DNA of 64,000 nucleotides from Paenibacillus sp. FSL K6-3182 (GTDB taxonomy: Bacteria; Bacillota; Bacilli; Paenibacillales; Paenibacillaceae), in assembly GCF_037976325.1 (NCBI RefSeq), contig NZ_CP150265.1:4459501-4523500 (forward strand), written 5' to 3'. The notes under the pieces were generated by a model. That model was not told where the DNA came from, made no database searches, and was given only the letters and a program-made list of their open reading frames with translations. The first letter of the stretch is position 1. The number at the start of each line of letters is the position of its first letter. The translations under genes were made by a program, and so were the position numbers. Shown in pieces: positions 47,149 through 56,262 of the stretch.

Positions 47149-49017
47149 ATGGATATGAAACGAATCCGCGCAAGGATAGATGCAATGACGGAAGAGCTTA
47201 TTCACCAGCAGTCGCAGGACGGCGCATGGCGGATGTGCTTCGATTCTGGGACGATGACGGATAGTTATTTAATCATTTTACTGCGCCTGCTAGGCAGAGC
47301 AGATGAGCGTTTGATTCACATGCTTGCAGCTCGAATCGCCTCAAAACAAGAGGAAAACGGTGCTTGGAAGGTTTATCCTGACGAATCCGAGGGCAATTTG
47401 GACGCAACGTCTGAGGCTTATTTTGCACTGCTTTATGCAGGTTACTACTATGAAGCTGATCCGCGTATGGTAAGGGCTAAGCAATTTATTCTGAAGCGCG
47501 GCGGTTTATCCGAGGTTAGATCCTTGCTCACGCAGGTTATGTTTGCCGCAACAGGTCAAGCGGAATGGCCGCGTATGCTGCGCATTCCGCTTGAAGCTTT
47601 TTTCTCCGATCTCGGAATCGGCCTTGATCTATTCTCCCTCTCTGGTCACGCGCGTGTCCACCTTGTACCGACTATCATTATGGCGAACAAACAATTTGTA
47701 CGCAAAACGAGCACAATGCCCGAGCTTTATCAGCTATTTGTTAACGACTCGCGCAAATTTTCGAATGATACGACCTGGATATCTGCGTTGAATGAATTTA
47801 TATCCAGCTTGCCTTTATCCAGTCTGCTTCCACCCAGCTCCTTAACGTCGTATGAGAAGGCTGAAGCCTTTATGTTCGAGAGACTTGAGCCAAACGGAAC
47901 ACTTCTAACCTTCTCTACTGCAACAATATTGATGATTTTATCTTTGCTTTCGCTGGGCTACTCCACGGATTCACCCGCCGTAAATCGATTATTGGCAGGT
48001 ATACTTTCAGTCATGTGCGTTGACTGGCCTCATCTTCAAGTCGCATCTGCTGAAGTTTGGGACACCTCCATGCTGACTTACGCGCTGCGTGAAGCAGGAG
48101 CCTCTCCAAGCATGCCTGCCCTCGAGAAAGCTGGGGTTTATTTGTTAGCAAGACAGCAGGTTCGTTTAGGAGATTGGACTAGACGTTTGCCGAACACACC
48201 TGCAGGAGGCTGGGGATTCTCCAACGTAAATACGCTGTATCCAGACGTTGATGACAGCGCTGCTGTTCTGCGGGCTATTCGGCCTTACACGACCGAAGCA
48301 AATGGCTTACACGCCAATTGGCAACGAGGTTTAAACTGGGTGCTGGCGATGCGAAACGAAGATGGCGGCTGGCCTGCGTTCGAACGCGAAGGCAACCAGC
48401 TGCCAGCCAGCTTCTTTACTTTTGAAGGCTCCTCTGACATTTCTACCGATCCTTCTACTGTCGATTTAACCGGCCGTGTTCTTGGTTTTCTAGGGGATGA
48501 GCTGGACATGACAATCGGCCATCGCTGGCTGGATAATAGTGTGCAATGGGTGCTCTCCCAGCAAATGAGGGATGGTAGCTGGTACGGTCGCTGGGGTATT
48601 GCCTATACGCATGGGACAGGTGCTGCAATAAAAGGAATGACAGCAGTTGGGGTGCCAGACGACCATCCCGCCATTCAGAAGGGAATCAAGTGGCTGTTAT
48701 CTATTCAAAATGACGACGGCGGCTGGGGCGAGTCCTGCTTGAGCGACAAAGTAAAGCATTATGTCCCGCTCCATGCTAGCACCCCCTCTCAAACCGCATG
48801 GGCGCTCGACGCATTAATCGCCGTTTATGCTAAACCTAATGCCGCAATAGAAAGAGGCGTAGAAGCATTGCTCCAATCGCTTGAGCGGCGAGATTGGACC
48901 TACACCTATCCAACAGGAGCAGCTCTTCCAGGCAGCGTTTATGTTCATTATCCGAGCAACAACTATATATGGCCGCTGCTTACGCTGTCGTCGATTTTGA
49001 AGAAATATGGCACGTAA
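47149..49017 (+). CDS. sqhC: Terpene cyclase, squalene-hopene / sporulenol synthase type
   Basis: 622 residues, alpha-toroid. Class II cyclase acid motif is DVDD (YPDVDDSAA, ~ residue 365), and QW-type repeats occur several times (e.g. QSQDGAW, KQEENGAW, NEDGGWPAF, MRDGSWYGRW, NDDGGWGES). B. subtilis SqhC of this kind cyclises tetraprenyl-beta-curcumene to sporulenol in spores; squalene to hopene is the alternative. Farnesyl synthase is encoded at 12.9 kb. ATG 47149 is likely but TTG 47140 is also possible (AAAGGA upstream). Confidence 0.88.
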   Translation: MDMKRIRARIDAMTEELIHQQSQDGAWRMCFDSGTMTDSYLIILLRLLGRADERLIHMLAARIASKQEENGAWKVYPDESEGNLDATSEAYFALLYAGYYYEADPRMVRAKQFILKRGGLSEVRSLLTQVMFAATGQAEWPRMLRIPLEAFFSDLGIGLDLFSLSGHARVHLVPTIIMANKQFVRKTSTMPELYQLFVNDSRKFSNDTTWISALNEFISSLPLSSLLPPSSLTSYEKAEAFMFERLEPNGTLLTFSTATILMILSLLSLGYSTDSPAVNRLLAGILSVMCVDWPHLQVASAEVWDTSMLTYALREAGASPSMPALEKAGVYLLARQQVRLGDWTRRLPNTPAGGWGFSNVNTLYPDVDDSAAVLRAIRPYTTEANGLHANWQRGLNWVLAMRNEDGGWPAFEREGNQLPASFFTFEGSSDISTDPSTVDLTGRVLGFLGDELDMTIGHRWLDNSVQWVLSQQMRDGSWYGRWGIAYTHGTGAAIKGMTAVGVPDDHPAIQKGIKWLLSIQNDDGGWGESCLSDKVKHYVPLHASTPSQTAWALDALIAVYAKPNAAIERGVEALLQSLERRDWTYTYPTGAALPGSVYVHYPSNNYIWPLLTLSSILKKYGT

Positions 49018-49037
49018 TACGAATACGACTTTCAAAT

Positions 49038-49070
49038 AAAAACAGCCGGCATAGCTGCTCGGCTGTTTTT
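49038..49070. terminator. Terminator sqhC / gntK
   Basis: AAAAACAGCCG (49038-49048) / CGGCTGTTTTT (49060-49070) between convergent genes, usable in both directions. Confidence 0.85.
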
Positions 49071-49080
49071 GCGATATGAA

Positions 49081-50619
49081 TTAAACATATTTTTGTTGAA
49101 AAGCTGCAATATTTGCGTATTCCTCGGTTAATAAACGAGAAACTCGGATGTAGATCCGCATGAGCTCGGCATAAATTTCAGCGTTTTGTTTATTGGGCAA
49201 ATGAAAATGCGAACCTCCTACCATATCCGCAACAACGTCCAGCGAATCCACCTCGCCCAAGCTGTATAACCCCAGAATAACCGCGCCAAGACAAGAGCTT
49301 TCAATACTCTCAGGCACATGCAATTCTTGATCAAATATGTCAGCCATCATCTGGCGCCAAAGCTCTGACCTCGCAAACCCTCCTGTTGCTTGAATTTGAG
49401 TAGGTTTGCCTGTCAATTCTTCAAGTGCCATGAGTACGCTATATAAATTATAAATGACTCCTTCTAACGCTGCGCGAACTAAATGCTCTTTCTTATGATG
49501 CAGTCCCAGCCCAAAATATGAACCACGCGCATTCGCATCCCAGAGCGGAGCACGTTCACCAGACAAATAAGGATGGAAAATAAGACCCTCAGAACCCGGT
49601 TTCGACTTCGCGGCGAGCTCCGTTAGCAGCTCATAGGGATCGATACCTCTTTCTTTAGCCGTAATTACTTCTTCCGTACCGATCTGATCGCGAACCCAGC
49701 GAAAAATCATTCCCCCGTTATTCACTGGTCCTCCGATAACCCAGTGCTTCTCAGTTAAAGCATAGCAAAAAATACGGCCCTTCGGATCAGTTACAGGCTT
49801 GTCCGTTACCGCTCGTATAGCACCGCTCGTACCGATTGTAACGGCAACTACGCCAGGCTTAATCGCATTGACACCCAAATTGGAGAGTACGCCATCACTT
49901 GCGCCTACTATAAATGGTGTGTTTGGCTGCAAATTCATCAGCTTCGCATAATGCTCTTCCAACCCCTCCAGCTTATAAGTCGTCGGCACAAGCTCCGAAA
50001 GCCGGTCTGCCGTAACGCCAGCAACACGAAGCGCTTCCTCATCCCATTGCAAATTGTTCAAATGGAACAGGCCTGTTGCTGATGCAATCGAATAATCAAT
50101 GACATAACGTCCGAACAGCTTGAAGAACACGTACTCTTTTATCGAAATAAATTTGTATGTACGATCGAATAACTCCTTATGATCATGACGCAGCCAGGTA
50201 AGCTTGGATAACGGAGACATCGGATGAATGGGAGTGCCAGTCCGCAAATAGATTTCATGCCCATTCCATTCATTTTTAATTTTATTCGTCCATTCGATAC
50301 TCCGATTGTCTGCCCAAGTTATGCATCTTGATATTGGCATCCCTTGTTGATCCACAGCGATCACGCTATGCATGGCCGAACTGAATGAAACACATAAAAT
50401 ATCTTCTTGCTGCACGTTGCTTTTCGCAACAGCTTGACCAATAGTGCCTAACACAGCATTAAAAATTTCATCCGGGTCCTGCTCCGCAATAGCTGGCGAA
50501 GGTGAATGCAGCGGATATTCAATACCATGGCTTGCGACTATGACACCTTTGGCTGTAAAGAGTACTGCTTTCGTGCTTGTCGTTCCTATATCAACACCGA
50601 TAACATATTTTGTACTCAT
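49081..50619 (-). CDS. gntK: Gluconokinase (FGGY family)
   Basis: 512 residues from ATG 50619 (GGAGG upstream). FGGY signatures: VIGVDIGTTSTKAVLF at the N terminus, VVAVTIGTSGAIR, GLIFHPYLSGERAPLWDANARG, and QATGGFARSELWRQMMADI. It phosphorylates gluconate to 6-phosphogluconate. Cluster with gnd, gntP and an RpiR regulator supports gluconate over xylulose. Confidence 0.92.
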   Translation of the reverse strand: MSTKYVIGVDIGTTSTKAVLFTAKGVIVASHGIEYPLHSPSPAIAEQDPDEIFNAVLGTIGQAVAKSNVQQEDILCVSFSSAMHSVIAVDQQGMPISRCITWADNRSIEWTNKIKNEWNGHEIYLRTGTPIHPMSPLSKLTWLRHDHKELFDRTYKFISIKEYVFFKLFGRYVIDYSIASATGLFHLNNLQWDEEALRVAGVTADRLSELVPTTYKLEGLEEHYAKLMNLQPNTPFIVGASDGVLSNLGVNAIKPGVVAVTIGTSGAIRAVTDKPVTDPKGRIFCYALTEKHWVIGGPVNNGGMIFRWVRDQIGTEEVITAKERGIDPYELLTELAAKSKPGSEGLIFHPYLSGERAPLWDANARGSYFGLGLHHKKEHLVRAALEGVIYNLYSVLMALEELTGKPTQIQATGGFARSELWRQMMADIFDQELHVPESIESSCLGAVILGLYSLGEVDSLDVVADMVGGSHFHLPNKQNAEIYAELMRIYIRVSRLLTEEYANIAAFQQKYV

Positions 50620-50724
50620 CCTTGTACCTCCGCATACAATTGCCAAATCAAGATCTGGCTTTATAATCGTTTACCCTGTAATTGCTACAATATCGTTATT
50701 CAGGCATTTATTCAACTAGTTCCA

Positions 50725-51621
50725 TTATGAGCTAATTACACTGTGTCCGCCAAACTCATTGCGTAGAGCGGCAACGACTTTCCCAGAGAACGTATTCTCC
50801 TCAAGGGATCGGTATCTCATCAAAAGCGACATCGCAATAACTGGTGTTGCTGTTTGTAAATCCAGTGCCGTTTCGAGTGTCCATTTGCCTTCTCCCGAAG
50901 AGTGCATGATGCCCTTTAAGCCGTCCAATCGCGCATCTTTTGCAAATGCATTTTCCGTTAGCTCCATCAGCCAAGATCTGATAACAGATCCATTGTTCCA
51001 AACGCGTGCAACCTTCTCAAAATCAAAGTCATAAGCGCTTTTTTCTAGCAACTCAAACCCTTCTGCAATTGCCTGCATCATTCCATATTCAACACCATTA
51101 TGGACCATCTTCAGAAAGTGACCGCTGCCGCTTTCCCCTGCATGTAAATATCCGTCCTCGACGCAAATATCACGAAATAGCTGTTCGACTGATTCAAATG
51201 CTGCCTTATTGCCACCGATCATCGTACATGCGCCTGATCTTGCACCGGAAGTTCCACCGCTTGTTCCAACATCAAGGAAGTGAATGTTCTTTTCTGCAAG
51301 CTGAGCCGCACGTTTAATCGTATCCTTGTAGTTAGAGTTACCGCCATCGATCAAAATATCGCCAGCAGCAAGGAAGGTACTAACCTCCTTGATGACCGCA
51401 TCAGTCAGCTCTCCTGCTGGAACCATCAGCCAAATGACACGTGGAGCAGCTAATGATTGTACCAATTCCTCAATCGATTTCTCCCCCTTCGCCCCTTCCT
51501 CTTCTGCTTTATGAACCACATCTATATTTACATCATAGACAACCGTTTTATGATTGTGCTCCATTCCATTCAGCATCAAGTTGTAGCCCATTTTACCCAA
51601 TCCAATAATACCAATTTGCAT
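50725..51621 (-). CDS. gnd: 6-phosphogluconate dehydrogenase, decarboxylating (YqeC type)
   Basis: 298 residues, the short bacterial form. MQIGIIGLGKMGYNLMLNG Rossmann start, DGGNSNYKDTIKR, GTSGGTSGARSGACTMIGG, GHFLKMVHNGVEYGMMQ (catalytic Lys). Converts 6-phosphogluconate to ribulose 5-phosphate. 105 bases upstream of gntK, same direction. Its promoter lies in the divergent spacer with the regulator. Confidence 0.93.
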   Translation of the reverse strand: MQIGIIGLGKMGYNLMLNGMEHNHKTVVYDVNIDVVHKAEEEGAKGEKSIEELVQSLAAPRVIWLMVPAGELTDAVIKEVSTFLAAGDILIDGGNSNYKDTIKRAAQLAEKNIHFLDVGTSGGTSGARSGACTMIGGNKAAFESVEQLFRDICVEDGYLHAGESGSGHFLKMVHNGVEYGMMQAIAEGFELLEKSAYDFDFEKVARVWNNGSVIRSWLMELTENAFAKDARLDGLKGIMHSSGEGKWTLETALDLQTATPVIAMSLLMRYRSLEENTFSGKVVAALRNEFGGHSVISS

Positions 51622-51709
51622 CTTTATTCATCTCCTAATGGTTTAATAAACATAACTGCTTTGCTAAGGCTGAAAGATCTGGAATGTAGGATCAACTATT
51701 CATTTATGT

Positions 51710-51725
51710 TATACTTTTCATGAAA
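51710..51725 (+). promoter_or_regulatory. Regulator promoter -10 overlapping a palindrome
   Basis: TATACT (51710-51715) directly followed by the perfect palindrome TTTCATGAAA (51716-51725), near the expected transcript start of the RpiR gene. Likely an operator for autoregulation and for the divergent gnd. Confidence 0.5.
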
Positions 51726-51755
51726 TATGCTGCAACGCGAGGAGAAGCAACGATC

Positions 51756-52601
51756 ATGGTGCAAAACATGTTTGGAAAAATTCGTTCATATTATGCAAGA
51801 TTCACGGATAAGGAAAAGAAAATCGCGAACTATATTTTAGATAATCCTGAAAAAATCATTCATAGTACCATTAATGAGGTTGCCTTCGATTTGAATGTCG
51901 CGGAAGCAACTGTGTTTCGCTTCTGCAAACATATAGGCTATAAAGGGTACCAAGCAATGAAAATTGCACTCGCCTCTGAAATTATGGCACCAACCCAAGC
52001 TATTTATGAAGAAATTAATGAACATGACGATGAGAAAACAATAGCTGAAAAAGTGTTTAAGTCCAATATTCAAACATTGGAAAATACGTATCATATTTTA
52101 GACGGCGATGACTTTGCCGAAGCTGTATCCATCATTGCTGCCGCAAACCGTGTTCACTTCTACGGTATTGGCGGTTCCGGCGTCATCGCAATGGATGCGT
52201 TCCATAAATTCATTCGATCTGGAAAGCAAGCATTTGCTTATACGGATGCACATTTCCAACTCATGTCAGCAGCCCAGTTGACTAAAGACGATGTCGCAGT
52301 CGTCATCTCCCACTCCGGCACGAACAAAGATACGATTCGTATTTTGCACACTGCAAACGCAAATGGCGCAAAAACAATCGCTATTACGGGCTTTCCGAAA
52401 TCTCCGATCAGCCAGCAGGCTGATGTGTCACTACATACTAGCTCCGATGAAACGGCGTATCGTTCCGAAGCGCTCGCGTCGCGAATCGGCCAGCTTAGCT
52501 TAATCGATGCTCTTTATGTCAATGTCATCATTTTAAACAAGGAAAAGGCAAAGACATCGCTTGAGAAAGTACGAGAAGCCATCTCCGATACGCGAATTTA
52601 A
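51756..52601 (+). CDS. RpiR family transcriptional regulator of gluconate genes
   Basis: 281 residues from ATG 51756 (GAGGAG upstream; the longer frame lacks a site). N-terminal RpiR HTH (FTDKEKKIANYILDNPEKIIHSTINEVAFDLNVAEATVFRFCKHIGYKGYQAMK) and a C-terminal SIS sugar-phosphate domain (HFYGIGGSGVIAMDAFHKF, VVISHSGTNKDT). It presumably senses 6-phosphogluconate or another sugar phosphate and controls gnd-gntK and gntP, replacing the GntR of B. subtilis. Confidence 0.88.
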   Translation: MVQNMFGKIRSYYARFTDKEKKIANYILDNPEKIIHSTINEVAFDLNVAEATVFRFCKHIGYKGYQAMKIALASEIMAPTQAIYEEINEHDDEKTIAEKVFKSNIQTLENTYHILDGDDFAEAVSIIAAANRVHFYGIGGSGVIAMDAFHKFIRSGKQAFAYTDAHFQLMSAAQLTKDDVAVVISHSGTNKDTIRILHTANANGAKTIAITGFPKSPISQQADVSLHTSSDETAYRSEALASRIGQLSLIDALYVNVIILNKEKAKTSLEKVREAISDTRI

Positions 52602-52620
52602 AAGCATTTCATTTCAAGGA

Positions 52621-52664
52621 AGAAAGGTGGGCCATTGACTGCAGAGTCATTTGTTCACCTTTCT
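52621..52664. terminator. Terminator RpiR regulator / gntP
   Basis: AGAAAGGTG (52621-52629) / CACCTTTCT (52656-52664) with an inner TGACT/AGTCA arm; T run on the plus strand. Confidence 0.8.
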
Positions 52665-52672
52665 TTTTGATT

Positions 52673-54022
52673 CTAAACGAAAATATCTACGACCAGAATT
52701 AGACCAAGCGCCACAACGGAAATAATCGTTTCGAGCGCTGTCCATGTGAGAAGCGTTTCTTTTACCGACATTCCGAAGTATTCCTTGATCATCCAAAACC
52801 CAGAATCATTGACATGAGACAGGATGAGCGATCCTGCTCCTGTTGCGAGAACAAGTAACTCGAGATTTGCTCCAGGCACGATCGCTGCGATTGGTGCAAC
52901 AATACCTGCTGCTGTCATCATAGAAACAGTTGCTGATCCAGTCGCGACGCGAATGAGAGCCGCAATCCCCCATCCAAGTAAAATCGGGGATACGTTGGAT
53001 GATGTCGCTAATTCCGCGATGTACTCACCAATCCCAGAATCGAGTAAAACCCGGTTGAACGCCCCGCCTGCCCCAATAACAAGCAAAATCGTCGCTGTAG
53101 GCGCCAAGCAGTCATTTGAAAATTTAAGTACTTTTTCCCTGCTAAGACCACGAAAGAAACCTAAGCTGAAAAAAGAATATACCGTAGCGATCAGCAATGC
53201 CGTAACCGGGTCCCCGATGAAGCGCAGTGCTTGGTACAAGGAGCTTTCTTTCGCAAGAAACAGCTCAGCAATTGACGCCGTGAGCATAAGAATGACCGGC
53301 ACAAGAACGGTAAACACCGTATTGATGAAGCCAGGCAGCTTCTTGTCTATATCCGCTTCTGAAAGTTGTTCTCCAATTTCCTTCGGTACTGATTTATGAA
53401 TTCGATTGCCGATCCATTGCCCATACAATGGACCCGCAACGATAGCCGTTGGAAGTCCCACGATGATCGCGTACAAGATCGTTAAACCAACATCAGCGTT
53501 AAAAATGCCTACTGCTGCCATTGCTGCTGGATGCGGCGGCACTAGGCCATGAACGACCGAAAGACCAGCGACTAGAGGTACCCCGATTTTGACAAGTGAC
53601 ACACCTGTCTGCCTTGCGATTGTAAATACCAGTGGAATCAATAGCACGAAGCCAACTTGGAAAAATACCGGAATACCAACGATGAAGGCAACAAACATCA
53701 TCGCCCAATGAACATTTTTTTCACCAAAACGTTTAATTAACGTTTGTGCAATTTTCTCGGCGCCACCAGACTCCGCCATCATTTTGCCAAGCATCGTACC
53801 GAGTGCAAGTACGATAGCCAAGAAACCAAGCGTATTGCCCATGCCAGTCTTGATAGAATCAATAATGCCTGTCCCGCCTGTTTCGGTTGTGAACAATGGC
53901 ATTCCTGTTGCAAGTCCAACACCAATCGCAGTAACGATTAGCGAGACGAACGGATTGAGCTTAGCTACTGTAATAAGAAGCAAAAGCACTACAATAGCAG
54001 CTAAAACGATAAGTAATAACAT
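52673..54022 (-). CDS. gntP: Gluconate:H+ symporter GntP
   Basis: 449 residues, about 12 hydrophobic helices. GntP family features: SIKTGMGNTLGFLAIVLALGTMLGKMMAESGGAEKIAQTL near residue 60 and ATGAGSLILSHVNDSGFWMIKEYFGMSVKETLLTWTALETI near the end. Gluconate uptake. Own promoter region with inverted repeats upstream. Confidence 0.94.
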   Translation of the reverse strand: MLLLIVLAAIVVLLLLITVAKLNPFVSLIVTAIGVGLATGMPLFTTETGGTGIIDSIKTGMGNTLGFLAIVLALGTMLGKMMAESGGAEKIAQTLIKRFGEKNVHWAMMFVAFIVGIPVFFQVGFVLLIPLVFTIARQTGVSLVKIGVPLVAGLSVVHGLVPPHPAAMAAVGIFNADVGLTILYAIIVGLPTAIVAGPLYGQWIGNRIHKSVPKEIGEQLSEADIDKKLPGFINTVFTVLVPVILMLTASIAELFLAKESSLYQALRFIGDPVTALLIATVYSFFSLGFFRGLSREKVLKFSNDCLAPTATILLVIGAGGAFNRVLLDSGIGEYIAELATSSNVSPILLGWGIAALIRVATGSATVSMMTAAGIVAPIAAIVPGANLELLVLATGAGSLILSHVNDSGFWMIKEYFGMSVKETLLTWTALETIISVVALGLILVVDIFV

Positions 54023-54062
54023 GGTACGCCCTCCTAGGTTGAATTCATATTATGCTGAGCAG

Positions 54063-54133
54063 CTTTTCAATTATATGAAAAAAAATTTCTCAAATCAATA
54101 TTTAAAAATGAAAAATATTTTATTATTCATTTT
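54063..54133 (-). promoter_or_regulatory. Inverted repeats upstream of gntP
   Basis: TTTTCA-attata-TGAAAA at 54063-54080 and AAAATGAA ... TTCATTTT at about 54105-54133, sharing TGAAA half-sites with the palindrome at 51716-51725. Candidate binding sites of the RpiR-type regulator. Confidence 0.4.
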
Positions 54134-54205
54134 GAATATAACGTTATTTATTATGAGTCATATTTTTTATTTCATTCAGTCATTCTTTTTGAACAAAAGT
54201 ACAAC

Positions 54206-54249
54206 AAAAAAGAACCTGTATGCGGTAATCGCACACAGGTTCTTTTTTT
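54206..54249 (-). terminator. Terminator of the glycogen operon
   Basis: AAAAAAGAACCTGT (54206-54219) / ACAGGTTCTTTTTT (54235-54248) with an inner TGCG/CGCA. Same-direction genes on both sides; it ends the GH15 transcript before gntP. Confidence 0.85.
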
Positions 54250-54276
54250 TAAAATTAACTTCGTGATAAGAAAGTA

Positions 54277-56262
54277 CTATAGCAAACCGTTAGCCTCCGC
54301 TTCCAAACGAAGACGTTTATATTTCTCTGCATATTTACTCACGCTGTGTACGACGGTTGCATGCGACCAAGTTAGCGGCGCTACTGATAGAGGCGTTCCG
54401 TCGTAAGGATTAAGCTGCTCCGGCAGCAATCCGCTTTGCAGTGCATGATCAGATACCCATTGTAGCGTACTTCGCGGGCTTTCCAGCTCTTGAAGCGTTT
54501 TGGCGGAATCAATCTCAAAGTTAGCTACCCATAGCGTACAAATAATCCAAGGGTTTCCAGGAACCTTGTCAATTTCACCTGTTTGCTGGAAATAATAATC
54601 GTTCGTGTAACGGGCGATTCCTCCGATATGGGTTTTGACCTGCAGCCCTTCCTTGATGGCATGCATCGTCTGCACGACACGATAATCATCAACGGGAAGA
54701 ACGCCAAATTCCAGAACGCCAAACAAGCTGCTCTCGAGCGTCATATCCTTCACCCAGCGATTATCCTTCTGAATAAGTCCTCTGGCGAATCGGCCGGTTT
54801 CTTCATCCCACAAATTAGTTACAATGCCGTGTTTAATTGTTTCTGCTGTGCTTTTGTAAAGATCGCTGCGCTCGTAATCGCCAAATAGATCTGTGAAAAA
54901 CGATGCAGCCATTAAACCGCCATATACAGATGCGGCGGTGTACGTCCAGATGCCGTAGCGCTCCTCCCACAAGTCATAGCTCGGTTTCGGCAGTGACAAG
55001 GAAGGCTCCATGTATGAGGTCAAAAAAGTAGCAGCCTTGCGAATCAGGTTGCTATATAAGGACTGCGGCAGCTCAATCACTTGATTCCGCGAGTAGTCCT
55101 TCCACAATGCGAATAACACGAGTGCGGTTTCATCCTCTTGAATAGGCAATCTTCTGCTGCCCTGCACGATATACGGATGCCAGCTTGAGCCGACTGTTCC
55201 ATCTGGATTGTATTTGTGATACAAATACCCTTCAGGCGACAAAGCCTGTGCGCAAAAATGGAAAAAAGGAGCTATTACACTCTGATACCCTGCCATAGAC
55301 ATCGCATCTGCAATAAGAGCACCGTCACGCGGCCACATATAGCTGTAATGGTCTCGATTGTATTGCAGGATATCCGTATCATTGGCAGCTAATATAGCGC
55401 CTCTCTCATCCACCTGTGTTCTTACGAGAAGCAAGCTTTGTTTGAACATCTTAACCACATCATGCGGCAGATCGCCAAGGTCTGATTCTGCTCGGCGAAG
55501 CCAGTGCTTCCAGTAAATAACCATCCGGCTAAGCAGCTTCTCCGGGTGATTCTCCTGAACATACTGGTTCAGCTCTTTGACTTCCTCAAGATTTTGGCCG
55601 ATTGACATCCAATAATAAATGGTTTTTTCGCTGTTTGGAGCAACGACTGTTCGGAAGCTGATCGTGCTGTCAACGGAACCCTGGGCAATCGAATTGCCCA
55701 TAAGCACGCCGTCCTCCGCGTCACGCCATGTTCCTTCAGCGGACTGGAACCTCTTGATTCCTGTGGAATACTGCGTCATGCCGCCTTCATCTGAGAAACC
55801 GTTGAACATAAAGTAATTATTGCGTTTGTAGTGATACAGCGTGTGATTTTCAGGATAATAAACAGCGGTATCACCAACCTCTGTCCCGTCTATCATCAAG
55901 TCCTGATGGAAAAACAATCGTACTTCTTTTGTATCATTCGTTTTATTACGAATGACTACCCGTTTGATATAAATGCATTCCCGCTGATGAATCCCGTCGT
56001 TCATATAAAGCTCGATGCCTAAACCATCGTGCTTAGCCGTAATATTCGTAACCAAAGAATCCTCAATATAATCTAGATCAAACTTCCATCCCGGCTCATC
56101 CAGCCAGCTAAAGGCACCTTCTACCCATACGCCTAAGCGGCAATATTGTCCGCCTACGTGATTTAACTGCCCTACGAATGGATAATAAATATCCCGAATA
56201 AAACAATGTTGATCCAAATTAAGGAGCATCTTTCCGTTGCCGATTACAAGATGACGGGCCAT
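54277..56262 (-). CDS. Glycoside hydrolase family 15 (glucan 1,4-alpha-glucosidase-like)
   Basis: 661 residues: an N-terminal beta super-sandwich (~1-260) and a C-terminal (alpha/alpha)6 barrel. GH15 landmarks: YMWPRDGALIADAMSMAG, DLWEERYGIWTYTAASVYGG (general acid Glu), and GLLPEQLNPYDG (general base Glu). It overlaps glgA by 19 bases, so it is part of the glg operon, in the place of the phosphorylase glgP of B. subtilis. Suggests hydrolytic, not phosphorolytic, glycogen breakdown; cytoplasmic (no signal peptide). Confidence 0.9.
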   Translation of the reverse strand: MARHLVIGNGKMLLNLDQHCFIRDIYYPFVGQLNHVGGQYCRLGVWVEGAFSWLDEPGWKFDLDYIEDSLVTNITAKHDGLGIELYMNDGIHQRECIYIKRVVIRNKTNDTKEVRLFFHQDLMIDGTEVGDTAVYYPENHTLYHYKRNNYFMFNGFSDEGGMTQYSTGIKRFQSAEGTWRDAEDGVLMGNSIAQGSVDSTISFRTVVAPNSEKTIYYWMSIGQNLEEVKELNQYVQENHPEKLLSRMVIYWKHWLRRAESDLGDLPHDVVKMFKQSLLLVRTQVDERGAILAANDTDILQYNRDHYSYMWPRDGALIADAMSMAGYQSVIAPFFHFCAQALSPEGYLYHKYNPDGTVGSSWHPYIVQGSRRLPIQEDETALVLFALWKDYSRNQVIELPQSLYSNLIRKAATFLTSYMEPSLSLPKPSYDLWEERYGIWTYTAASVYGGLMAASFFTDLFGDYERSDLYKSTAETIKHGIVTNLWDEETGRFARGLIQKDNRWVKDMTLESSLFGVLEFGVLPVDDYRVVQTMHAIKEGLQVKTHIGGIARYTNDYYFQQTGEIDKVPGNPWIICTLWVANFEIDSAKTLQELESPRSTLQWVSDHALQSGLLPEQLNPYDGTPLSVAPLTWSHATVVHSVSKYAEKYKRLRLEAEANGLL

